A DNA stretch of 64,000 nucleotides from Phycisphaerales bacterium (GTDB lineage Bacteria > Planctomycetota > Phycisphaerae > UBA1845), in contig JACKHH010000015.1 of the NCBI GenBank assembly GCA_020639095.1, forward strand, positions 1 through 64,000, read 5' to 3'. Positions 42,569-49,961 of the stretch are shown here, piece after piece (positions within the stretch are counted from its first letter, which is position 1; every line of letters begins with the position of its first letter). Made by a program: the position numbers and the translations under genes. The notes under the pieces are model-generated. The model was not told the origin of the DNA and did not search any database. It worked only from the letters and a program-made list of their open reading frames with translations.

Positions 42569-43486
42569 ATGTATCGCGCATTGATCGTCGTGTTGTTCCT
42601 GAACAGCGCTGCATTTGCCAACACACTTGAATTCCGACTTGTCGATGAGAGTGGCTCAGGTTTCATTGCTGAGCTGTCATTTGAGGGCGCAATCTCTGTT
42701 CCGATACGCCTTGAGGTCAGGTTGGACCAAGGGTTAGAGCCAACAACAGGGGGAATCGCTGAATGGAGCGCTGCCTTGCGGATCAACGACCTGATTGACC
42801 CTCCGCGCGTGGATATCTGCGATACGAATGCATTCTTCCTGGGCAGCGCTTTGCTCGATGGGATGTACGACGGGACCTTTGAGGTCATCTCGTGTGATAG
42901 CGCTTCCGGAATACTGCAAATATCCGGCGGTCCCTATCACGAAGGCGAGATTGTACTCGGCGTAGGCAATCTCGATTGGACGGCAATCGCGGAAGGCTAT
43001 TGCGTCCTCCCGCGAATTGATCCTTGCGGCACGTCCATGGATGTTGAAATCGAATCCATTACGGCTTCGACGATCGATGCCGGTCAAAGCGGCCCACCGT
43101 ACGCGACGTCGCCGTTTGATTCGGGAGCCTTGTCCCTGCTGCCGCTCATTTGGGAAGTACAAGGCTTACCCTGCTTCCATGGCGACGTGAACTGCGACGG
43201 CGCGGTGAATGCGGGTGATATCGGCATCGTTGCGAGCGGATCGAATTTCGGCCAAGCGTCGCCTGCATGTGACCGGGCGGACGTGGATGGTAGTGGCGGT
43301 CCAATCAATGCTGGCGACATTGGGGAAATCGCGAACGCCGCGATCTTTGGATCAAATATCGGTATTTACTGCTGCTGTCAGACGCCAACGCCGGATGCGT
43401 GTGGCATCCCCTGGGCACCGAGCGTTGCCAGCCTGACGGCCATGCCGGGCGCGCGGCTGACATCTGCGGCCAATGATGCGAAGTGA
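42569..43486 (+). CDS. Secreted dockerin-type protein 3
   Basis: A 305-residue protein. The ATG at 42569 gives a compact signal peptide 'MYRALIVVLFLNSAAFA' after a G-rich run; an upstream ATG at 42542 would add nine residues. The mature start 'NTLEFRLVDE' is followed by 'PTTGGIAEWSAALRI', 'DICDTNAFFLGS', 'ISCDSASGILQISGGPYHEG', 'IVLGVGNLDWTAIAEG' and 'ASTIDAGQSGPPYATSP'. Dockerin loops: 'DVNCDGAVNAGD' (12) and 'DVDGSGGPINAGD' (13). The tail has 'CCCQTPTPDACGIPW'. It is very close to protein 4 at 43863, so this is a recent duplication. An orphan dockerin ORF overlaps its end. Confidence 0.83.
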   Translation: MYRALIVVLFLNSAAFANTLEFRLVDESGSGFIAELSFEGAISVPIRLEVRLDQGLEPTTGGIAEWSAALRINDLIDPPRVDICDTNAFFLGSALLDGMYDGTFEVISCDSASGILQISGGPYHEGEIVLGVGNLDWTAIAEGYCVLPRIDPCGTSMDVEIESITASTIDAGQSGPPYATSPFDSGALSLLPLIWEVQGLPCFHGDVNCDGAVNAGDIGIVASGSNFGQASPACDRADVDGSGGPINAGDIGEIANAAIFGSNIGIYCCCQTPTPDACGIPWAPSVASLTAMPGARLTSAANDAK

Positions 43487-43766
43487 TGGGCAGGACGCTG
43501 CCGGAGGGCCGCCAATCTCATGCTCCGCGGCTGACGTTGATTGTGACGGTGTCACGAGCGCCCGCGACCTAGGTATCACCGCGAGCGGCGCCAACTTCAG
43601 AGTCGATTCGTATGTCTGCGACCGCGTTGACGTGGACGGTGATGGGCTCGTAAATGCCGGTGACCTGGGCGTTGTCGCCAACGGTGTGAACTGGGGCCAT
43701 GCCACGAGCCCCTGCTCATGCATGACAGGTACGCCGGCAGCTTGTGGGGTCAACCCGCAATGTTGA
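43473..43766 (+). CDS. Orphan dockerin pair without signal peptide
   Basis: A 97-residue ORF that overlaps the last 14 bases of dockerin gene 3 in another frame. It consists almost only of two dockerin repeats, 'DVDCDGVTSARDLGITAS' and 'DVDGDGLVNAGDLGVVAN', followed by 'CSCMTGTPAACGVNPQC'. There is no signal peptide and no N-terminal domain. Either it is the tail of a deleted paralogue, or it is reached by frameshifting or coupled translation from gene 3, adding a second dockerin. The sequence keeps all the calcium-loop acids, so decay, if any, is recent. Confidence 0.6.
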   Translation: MMRSDGQDAAGGPPISCSAADVDCDGVTSARDLGITASGANFRVDSYVCDRVDVDGDGLVNAGDLGVVANGVNWGHATSPCSCMTGTPAACGVNPQC

Positions 43767-43862
43767 GCGCCTGCCCCTGAAGCCAGTTGCGAGGCGTGTC
43801 CTGCAAATATCGGTAAGAGCGTCGACTGCCCGATCGGTCGTGTTTGGACGAAAGGATGCACC

Positions 43863-44795
43863 ATGAAGCACGCGATGCTATTTGTGTTGTTCCTGAACAG
43901 TACTTCGATCGCTACGGCACTTAGTTTCCGGGTGACCGACGAGTTCGGGGGACTCGATTACCTGATCACTCCCTGTCAATACCAGGTTATTCATCCGCTG
44001 CGAATCGAGGCGGTCCTTGATTTCGACGAGGAGCCGACCACCGACGGCATTGCCGAGTGGACTGCGACGCTGCGGATAACCACTTTCGATCCGTACGCAC
44101 AGTTTGATATTTGTGATACCAATTCTTTCTTCCTCGGCGGAGTAAGCTTGGACAACGTGAATACCGCGCCGTTTGAGATTGTCAGTTGCGATAGCGTCAG
44201 CGGAATCATGGAGGTTGCCGGCGGTCCGTACCACGAGGGTAATATCGTACTCGGCGTCGGCAATGGCAGTTGGACCGCGTTGGCCGAAGGATACCTGGTT
44301 GTGCCGCCACTCCTTCCGTGCACGAGTACCATGGAGGTTGCAATCACATCGCTCACTGCTTCAACAATCGATCCGGGTCAAAGCGGTCCGCCATATGCAA
44401 CGTCGCCAGTGAACGCTGAGTCGCTGTATTCACAATTCTATTACGTGGTCGGGCCGGGCAGTATCTGCAGTCCAGCGGACATGAATTGTGACGGTACGGT
44501 GAACGCCGGTGACATCGGTATCGTTGCGAATGCGGGGAATTTCGGACAGGAACCTCCCGCTTGTGACCGCACCGATGTAGATGAAAGCGGAGGCCCAGTC
44601 AATGCCGCCGATATCGGGATTTTGGCAAGCGGCGCGAACTTCGGCTCCGCGACTGGATTCGTCTGTTGTTGCTTTTCTCAAACGCCCACCGCGTGCGGAA
44701 TCCCCTGGGCACAGGAAGGCGGTTGCGCGGCACTGGCTGCCGGCACGCCGCGGGCGGGACGCGTTGCCGTTGGCGAGCATGCGGTAGCTCGATAG
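43863..44795 (+). CDS. Secreted dockerin-type protein 4
   Basis: A 310-residue protein with an AAAGGA site before the ATG. Signal peptide 'MKHAMLFVLFLNSTSIATA', then 'LSFRVTDEFGG'. Marks: 'PTTDGIAEWTATLRI', 'DICDTNSFFLGG', 'VSCDSVSGIMEVAGGPYHEG', 'IVLGVGNGSWTALAEG' and 'ASTIDPGQSGPPYATSP'; these align nearly residue by residue with protein 3. Dockerin loops: 'DMNCDGTVNAGD' (12) and 'DVDESGGPVNAAD' (13). The tail 'CCCFSQTPTACGIPW' is followed by about 30 Ala/Gly-rich residues that are probably not part of the fold. Confidence 0.83.
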   Translation: MKHAMLFVLFLNSTSIATALSFRVTDEFGGLDYLITPCQYQVIHPLRIEAVLDFDEEPTTDGIAEWTATLRITTFDPYAQFDICDTNSFFLGGVSLDNVNTAPFEIVSCDSVSGIMEVAGGPYHEGNIVLGVGNGSWTALAEGYLVVPPLLPCTSTMEVAITSLTASTIDPGQSGPPYATSPVNAESLYSQFYYVVGPGSICSPADMNCDGTVNAGDIGIVANAGNFGQEPPACDRTDVDESGGPVNAADIGILASGANFGSATGFVCCCFSQTPTACGIPWAQEGGCAALAAGTPRAGRVAVGEHAVAR

Positions 44796-45119
44796 GAATC
44801 TGCGACCTACGATGCGGACGGTCGCCCGAACGCAGGCGAAAGTCCGCACGTTCGGTGCGCCGCGACAGACGAGAGCATCGGCGCCAACCACCGGGCCTCC
44901 AGTTATCGGGCGTTGCAAGGGCCTTTCCTTTGACCCTTGCCCTATCCTAGAATGTTAGCGTGTGGGGGCGCGAAGTCGTCGTGTTCGGCGACCGATACAA
45001 CTCCAGACCACGATAACTCGGGGGTATTGGGTCTGGCGCAGGGGTCATTTTGCACCCGGCATTGCACTTGCGGATCCAGCGCGCATCGCCGCATCTTCGC
45101 TTCTCTTGGGAGTATTGCC
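44796..45119. other. 324-base gap before the pentapeptide-repeat protein gene
   Basis: No gene is supported. A small imperfect stem lies at about 44814-44860 ('gcggac...gtccgc'). The promoter of the next gene is probably here, but no convincing -35/-10 pair with normal spacing was found. The GGGAG ribosome binding site sits at 45108-45112. Confidence 0.5.
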
Positions 45120-46175
45120 GTGACGAAACGATTCATTGTGGTTGCACTGGCGCTTGCGTCGGTCGGTTCAGTTGCGCAGGGCGTTGAATTGCGGATGCAA
45201 TGGGAAGGCTTGGATGCCGACGCACGTACGATTGAACTTGCCGTCGGTGAGCAGGCGGTGTTTGAGGTACACCTTGACGGTTTTGCCGACGATGACTCGA
45301 TTTCCGGTATGTATTTCGAGAACGAGGATGCTTCGGGTCTGGTGTTGATCGATGCCGCAACCGAGATCGCAGGTTGGACGACCACCGTCGCGTCGGACAT
45401 GACCTTTGGAGAGCCGGGCGAGCAGGTCATCTACTTTGGCGTTGAGCCCGAGGATTTCATCGAATCCCCCGACGACTTGCTGGTCGGCACCGTTACGTTC
45501 GAATTGCAGTCGGGCAATGTCGGTGATGAATTCGAGATTACGTTCAATCTCAGTTTCACGTCGATCCTGAACTCAACGGCTGGCACCTATTCGCGCACCA
45601 CGACGGGCAGCGCCACGCAAGACAATCCCGGTCGCTACCACGTCGGCGCGGGAAGCCCCGGCTATACGCAGCTTGGCGTGACTGATCTGCGTGATCCGCT
45701 GATTGTGCGCGTGAAGCAGGGCAGTACGAGTGGCGGTGGTGGTGGTGGCGGTGGTGGCGGCGGCACTGGTGGTGGTGACACTGGCGGTGGTGATACTGGC
45801 GGTGGTGATACTGGCGGTGGTGATACCGGTGGTGGCGATACCGGCGGCGGCGATACGGGCGGTGGCGATACCGGTGGCGTTGACAACGGCGGTGGTGACA
45901 CCGGTGGTGGCGATACGGGTGGTGGTGACACTGGCGGCGTGGATAACGGCGGTGGCGATACCGGTGGCGGAGATACTGGCGGCGGTGATACCGGGGGTGG
46001 TGACACCGGCGGTGGCGATACCGGCGGATCGGGTGGCCAGGACAATGGCAACGATCAGGGGAACACCGGCGGCGGTTTGTGCGGTTTGGGTGTTGCGCCG
46101 ATGCTGCCGATCATGTTGCTCGGGCTTGCCGGTTTGAAATCGTCGCGGCGACGCCATTCGCGCTGGGTGAGTTAG
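45120..46175 (+). CDS. Exported cohesin-like protein with GGGDT repeats and C-terminal anchor
   Basis: A 351-residue protein starting with GTG at 45120 (GGGAG upstream). Signal peptide about 1-21 ('...ASVGSVAQG'), mature start 'VELRMQWEG'. Residues 22-205 form a beta-rich domain with cohesin-like traits: 'IELAVGEQAVFEVHLDGF', 'SISGMYFENEDASGLVL', 'LLVGTVTFELQSG'. A glycine run then leads into 17 pentapeptides, 15 GGGDT and 2 GGVDN. The C-terminus is 'GLCGLG', a hydrophobic helix 'VAPMLPIMLLGLAGL' and 'KSSRRRHSR', which resembles a PEP-CTERM- or GlyGly-CTERM-type sorting tail without the PEP motif. Probably a surface protein with a stalk. Confidence 0.75.
   Translation: MTKRFIVVALALASVGSVAQGVELRMQWEGLDADARTIELAVGEQAVFEVHLDGFADDDSISGMYFENEDASGLVLIDAATEIAGWTTTVASDMTFGEPGEQVIYFGVEPEDFIESPDDLLVGTVTFELQSGNVGDEFEITFNLSFTSILNSTAGTYSRTTTGSATQDNPGRYHVGAGSPGYTQLGVTDLRDPLIVRVKQGSTSGGGGGGGGGGGTGGGDTGGGDTGGGDTGGGDTGGGDTGGGDTGGGDTGGVDNGGGDTGGGDTGGGDTGGVDNGGGDTGGGDTGGGDTGGGDTGGGDTGGSGGQDNGNDQGNTGGGLCGLGVAPMLPIMLLGLAGLKSSRRRHSRWVS
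45766..46029 (+). repeat. 15-base tandem repeat coding for GGGDT
   Basis: Seventeen imperfect copies of a 15-base unit (GGT-GGT-GAC-ACT-GGC-like) lie in frame within the gene above. Third-position differences between units show the array is not newly expanded. The two GGVDN units (about 45877 and 45937) break it into blocks of seven, three and five GGGDT units. Confidence 0.9.
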
Positions 46176-46202
46176 CACCGGCGACGTGCGTTCGCGATTC
46201 GC

Positions 46203-48137
46203 TTACGGCTCGGTGCTGTCGAGCCGTTTGCGCACTTCGTAGATCTTCGGCTGAACGTCCGGGCCGATGCGGTCTGGATCGAGGGCGAGGGCTCGTTCGT
46301 AATACTCAAGGGCCTTTCTGAGCTCCCCAGCGCGCAGCGCGCGATCGCCGCGGAGCATGGGCACCGCGCCCAGGTCGGGCGCGAGGCGCTCGGCGATTCC
46401 CAGCGTCTGCTCGCATTCCGCGTCGTGCCCTTCGTGGTCATACGCCGACGCGAGCAGGTACACCATGTAGGGTTCGGGGTGCTTGCGGACGAACGTGCTC
46501 ATCGTCTGTATTGCGGAATCCCAATCACCCTTTTCGATGTACAGGCTGGCCAGCGTGCGGACCGGCTCGGCGAAGCCTTCTGCCGCCGCGACCAGTTCCT
46601 TTCCGACGCGGATGGCTTCGTCCCGTTCGCCGAGCGCGGCGTACTTCTTCAACTCCGACATGCCATTGATCACTTCGATGTGATCCTTCGGGTCGCAGTC
46701 GTTGTCCACGAACTGTTTGCCGCTGGTTGTGGGGGCTGTGTAACCCAGCGCGGTCAGGCGTTCGATGTCCTCCTGCGACATCTCCACGACGGAGGTCTGT
46801 GCGGTTTGGCTGGACCAAGTGTCGAGCAGTGCCGTCAGCCGTTCACGGAGCTCGCCGGCTTGCTTCGCATTTTCTGCGAATTGGTTGTTCAATTCCTGCG
46901 GGTCATTGCGCAGGTTGTAGTACTCCGCGCGCGGCGCGAGGATGAACTTGTCGAAGCGCCGGCGCAACGCGAACAGCGGGCTGCACCCGATCTCGGCTGG
47001 GTATACGGTTTCTAGGTAGATCGCACGATCTTGCGGCCAGGCGCGTGTGAGCAGGTCGATACCATCCAGATTGCTCTCCGGCTCCAAGCCGAAGAGATCA
47101 ATCAGCGTCGGGTAGAGATCGACCAAGCCGACGACGCGATCGTTAACGCAGTAGGGTTTGTCGAAAAGGCTCGGGCATGAAAGGATGATGGCTGCGTGCG
47201 TGGTGGCTTCGTAGACAAAAACCAAGTGATACGCTTCGCCGTGCTCGCCGAGTGACTCGCCGTGATCGCTGGCGACGACGACCAGCGTGCGTTCGCGCAG
47301 GTGCATCTTGTCGAGGTGGTCGATCAGGCGGCGGAACTGCGCGTCGACGAACGCGATTTCCGCATCGTAAGGCCGGTCGCGGAACTGTTCGAGACTTGCG
47401 AGCGGTGACAGGTGCGGTGCGTGCGGATCGAAGTAGTGTACCCAGAGGAAAAACGGGGCGTCCGTTGGTCGCTGCTTGAGCCAGTTGAGCGCCGCCACCG
47501 TGACATCATCCGCACGGCGCTCATTGTGCAACGTGATGTTGTGGCGTTCGAGATCGGGGCTAATGCCGAAATCGTACGTGTCGAAGCCCTGCGCCAAACC
47601 GAAGCGCTTCTCGAGCACGAACGCGGAAACGAATCCCGCCGTCGCGTACCCCGCCTGTTTGAACTTCTCCGCGAGGGTGACGTGCTCATCCGCAAGACGA
47701 TCGGTACCGTTGTAGCGCACGCCGATGCTCGGCGGATATTTCCCGGTCATCATCACCGAATGTGACGGCAACGTGATCGGTACCGATGAAACCGCGTTGT
47801 CAAAACGCACGCCGTGCTCTGCCAGGCCGTCGATCGTGGGTGTGGCTGCTTCCGCGTACCCATAGCAACCAAGGCGATCCGGCCGCGTGGTGTCGAGCGT
47901 GACGAAGAGCAGGTTGAATCCGCGCGCTGCACCCGATTTGACGACGTCGGGCAGAACGACCGGTGTCGCACCGTTCGTCGATGACGCGTCGCCATTGCCA
48001 TTTCGCCGAATTACCACCCACGCGAGCAGCCCGATGATGATTGCGACGACGACAACGATGCGCATTCGCGACGTGGGCGCGCCGGCGCCATTAGTTTGGG
48101 GAGAATCATTGGGCATCGGTAAGTGTTCCGTCGACAT
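46203..48137 (-). CDS. Sulfatase-like membrane protein with TPR repeats
   Basis: A 644-residue protein. N-terminal membrane anchor at about 25-43. A sulfatase/phosphoglycerol-transferase-type domain runs from about 72 to 440: 'LLFVTLDTTRPDRLGCYGY' gives the metal Asp residues, 'ITLPSHSVMMTGKYP' is the nucleophile site, 'VVVASDHGESLGEHGEAYH' the second metal site. The nucleophile position is Thr, not the Cys/Ser converted to formylglycine in true sulfatases, and the usual Arg is His. TPR-like helices follow (about 490-640: 'VRTLASLYIEKGDWDSAI', 'ALEYYERALALDPD'). Possibly a transferase or hydrolase of head groups on surface polymers. An alternative start is at 48116. Confidence 0.82.
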   Translation of the reverse strand: MSTEHLPMPNDSPQTNGAGAPTSRMRIVVVVAIIIGLLAWVVIRRNGNGDASSTNGATPVVLPDVVKSGAARGFNLLFVTLDTTRPDRLGCYGYAEAATPTIDGLAEHGVRFDNAVSSVPITLPSHSVMMTGKYPPSIGVRYNGTDRLADEHVTLAEKFKQAGYATAGFVSAFVLEKRFGLAQGFDTYDFGISPDLERHNITLHNERRADDVTVAALNWLKQRPTDAPFFLWVHYFDPHAPHLSPLASLEQFRDRPYDAEIAFVDAQFRRLIDHLDKMHLRERTLVVVASDHGESLGEHGEAYHLVFVYEATTHAAIILSCPSLFDKPYCVNDRVVGLVDLYPTLIDLFGLEPESNLDGIDLLTRAWPQDRAIYLETVYPAEIGCSPLFALRRRFDKFILAPRAEYYNLRNDPQELNNQFAENAKQAGELRERLTALLDTWSSQTAQTSVVEMSQEDIERLTALGYTAPTTSGKQFVDNDCDPKDHIEVINGMSELKKYAALGERDEAIRVGKELVAAAEGFAEPVRTLASLYIEKGDWDSAIQTMSTFVRKHPEPYMVYLLASAYDHEGHDAECEQTLGIAERLAPDLGAVPMLRGDRALRAGELRKALEYYERALALDPDRIGPDVQPKIYEVRKRLDSTEP

Positions 48138-48294
48138 TGGCTGGGTTCGTCAGTATTTCGTGTCCCGCGCAGCCTGCATCTTCGCGAACGAGGCGCCGGC
48201 TGTCCACGCGCAGCGTTGCACTCCCTATGGGCATACGCCATGATACCCCGCAACGTTCGAGATTCGCGGATTTCCCTCGGCAAGACGCGCCCGC

Positions 48295-49902
48295 ATGGAC
48301 AACGACGCACCGCGCCAAGTCAGCACATCACGACCAGCGACTGCCCGACGCGTGCGCGATCGCAAACGCGCTCGCCGGGTTCTGCTCGCGATCGCCGCGC
48401 TTCAGGTCGTCTACGCGTCTGCCTATATCTATCGGTCGAGCTTCACCATCGAGGGTAAGCGTTATTACTGCTTATTCGACGATGCGATGATCTCGATGCG
48501 TTACGGCGCGAACTGGGCTGCGGGCCATGGCCTGGTTTGGAACGTGGGCGAACGCGTCGAGGGGTATACGAATTTCGGCTGGACGCTGATGATGGGCGTG
48601 TGCCACTTGTTGCCGCTTTCGCCGGCGCACGTGTGCCTGCTGATTCAGATTCTTGGTGCGGTGATTTGGATCGCACTGCTGCCGGCGACGGCAGCGCTGG
48701 CGCGGGCTTGCCGCGCGCCGCCGCTGGCTGTGGTGATGGCGGCAGCGCTGACCGTTGCGCAGTGGAACCTCATCTTTTTCTCGATGAACGGGATGGAGTC
48801 GGGGTTGCTCACGTTGCTCGTGACGCTGGGTTTTCGCGGTGCGGTGATGTCGCTGCGCATGCGCCGCGGTCGCGTGCTGCCCTTCTGTTGGTTTGCGTTG
48901 GCGATGCTGGTTCGCCCGGACGCGTTGCTGGTCTTGGTTTTCACGGCCGGGCTGCTGGTGCTGTTCGCGCGGCAGCGCTGGCGGACGATCTTGGGTTTCA
49001 CAATCGTTGTGATTGTGGTTGCGGCGCACGTGCTTTGGCGCAAGAGCTATTATGATGAGTGGCTGCCGAACACGTACTACCTCAAAGCCACCGGCTGGCC
49101 GCTCGTGTCGCGCCTGCACGCGGGCGTGCTGACCACGGTTTGGGCGCTTGCAGCCCTGGCGCTGCCGTTCGTGCTGAGCCTCTTCCGTGTTGCCCGGATG
49201 CGTGTTTGGCACGGGTTGTTGCTCGGCGCGTTTGTGATCATGCTTGCGTATGGCACGTATGTCGGTGGCGATGCCTGGCCGAAGCACTACCGTTTTGTCC
49301 TGCCCGTTACGCCTGGCTTGATGGTGCTGGGGGTGCTGGGCATGTTGCATGTCATGGGCTCTTCGCAAGCGACTTGGGCGATGCGTTTGCGTGCGTGGGG
49401 CGCACTCGCGGTCGTCGTGTTGATCGTCAACGCGCCGCATCTGTCGCATTGGGCGCTGCTCAATCCACCCTACGGTACACTGGGGAATCGTACGAGCGTT
49501 GAATATGCGCTGGCGGCTGATCGGATCGCCGAGCCCTCCGCCACGGTGGCGGTCGCGTGGGCGGGCGCGTTTCCGTACTACGCGAATCGCACGTGTTTCG
49601 ATCTGTTGGGCAAGTGCGATCCGTACATCGCGCGAACGCCCGCGCACGCGGACGTCTTGCGGGCGGGTCACAACAAGTTCGACACGGAATACATGCTCCG
49701 GACGCACGATCCGGACATCGTTGTCGATCGCCTTTCGGACATGCCCGAGGTGTTTTTCGTGCGTTACCACTCCGCCCGCATCGACATCGACGGCGACGAA
49801 CTGGTGCTCGCCGTGCGTCGCGGCAGCCCGCGGATTCATCGCGTGGAAACGGTGCCGTGGGAACGCGCGCGCGAAATCTACCTGACGACGCGTCGCGAAT
49901 GA
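48295..49902 (+). CDS. GT-C family membrane glycosyltransferase
   Basis: A 535-residue protein with about ten membrane helices (from 27-46 to about 395). The first outer loop carries 'FDDAMISMRYGANWAAGHGLVWN' in part: the Asp pair at 62-63 is the usual catalytic and metal site of GT-C enzymes, and 'GERVEGYTNFGW' continues the motif. This arrangement is shared with lipid-linked-sugar transferases such as mycobacterial AftB and ArnT relatives. The C-terminal 130 residues form an extracytoplasmic domain. It is divergent from the sulfatase-like gene, and the pair may both modify surface glycans. Donor and acceptor unknown. Its stop codon lies within the first unit of a tandem repeat. Confidence 0.8.
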   Translation: MDNDAPRQVSTSRPATARRVRDRKRARRVLLAIAALQVVYASAYIYRSSFTIEGKRYYCLFDDAMISMRYGANWAAGHGLVWNVGERVEGYTNFGWTLMMGVCHLLPLSPAHVCLLIQILGAVIWIALLPATAALARACRAPPLAVVMAAALTVAQWNLIFFSMNGMESGLLTLLVTLGFRGAVMSLRMRRGRVLPFCWFALAMLVRPDALLVLVFTAGLLVLFARQRWRTILGFTIVVIVVAAHVLWRKSYYDEWLPNTYYLKATGWPLVSRLHAGVLTTVWALAALALPFVLSLFRVARMRVWHGLLLGAFVIMLAYGTYVGGDAWPKHYRFVLPVTPGLMVLGVLGMLHVMGSSQATWAMRLRAWGALAVVVLIVNAPHLSHWALLNPPYGTLGNRTSVEYALAADRIAEPSATVAVAWAGAFPYYANRTCFDLLGKCDPYIARTPAHADVLRAGHNKFDTEYMLRTHDPDIVVDRLSDMPEVFFVRYHSARIDIDGDELVLAVRRGSPRIHRVETVPWERAREIYLTTRRE

Positions 49903-49960
49903 CAGGGGCCGTGAATAACAGGGGCCGTGAATAACAGGGGCCGCGAATAACAGGGGCAAC
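49897..49960. repeat. Four tandem 16-base units
   Basis: 'gaatgacaggggccgt', 'gaataacaggggccgt', 'gaataacaggggccgc' and 'gaataacaggggcaac' follow each other exactly. The first unit contains the TGA stop of the glycosyltransferase gene; the last ends two bases before the stop of the convergent MscS gene. The array fills the whole convergent gap. Confidence 0.92.
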
Positions 49961-49961
49961 G

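Noticed and set aside
45766..46029. Regular repeats that could be mistaken for a CRISPR array
   Set aside because: The 15-base units are contiguous, have no spacers and are in frame within a gene. No cas genes are present.
45662..46051. Long proline-rich frame on the minus strand opposite the GGGDT repeat gene
   Set aside because: It is the complement of the 15-base repeat array, with no start signal or ribosome binding site. The plus-strand gene has a signal peptide, a domain and an anchor.
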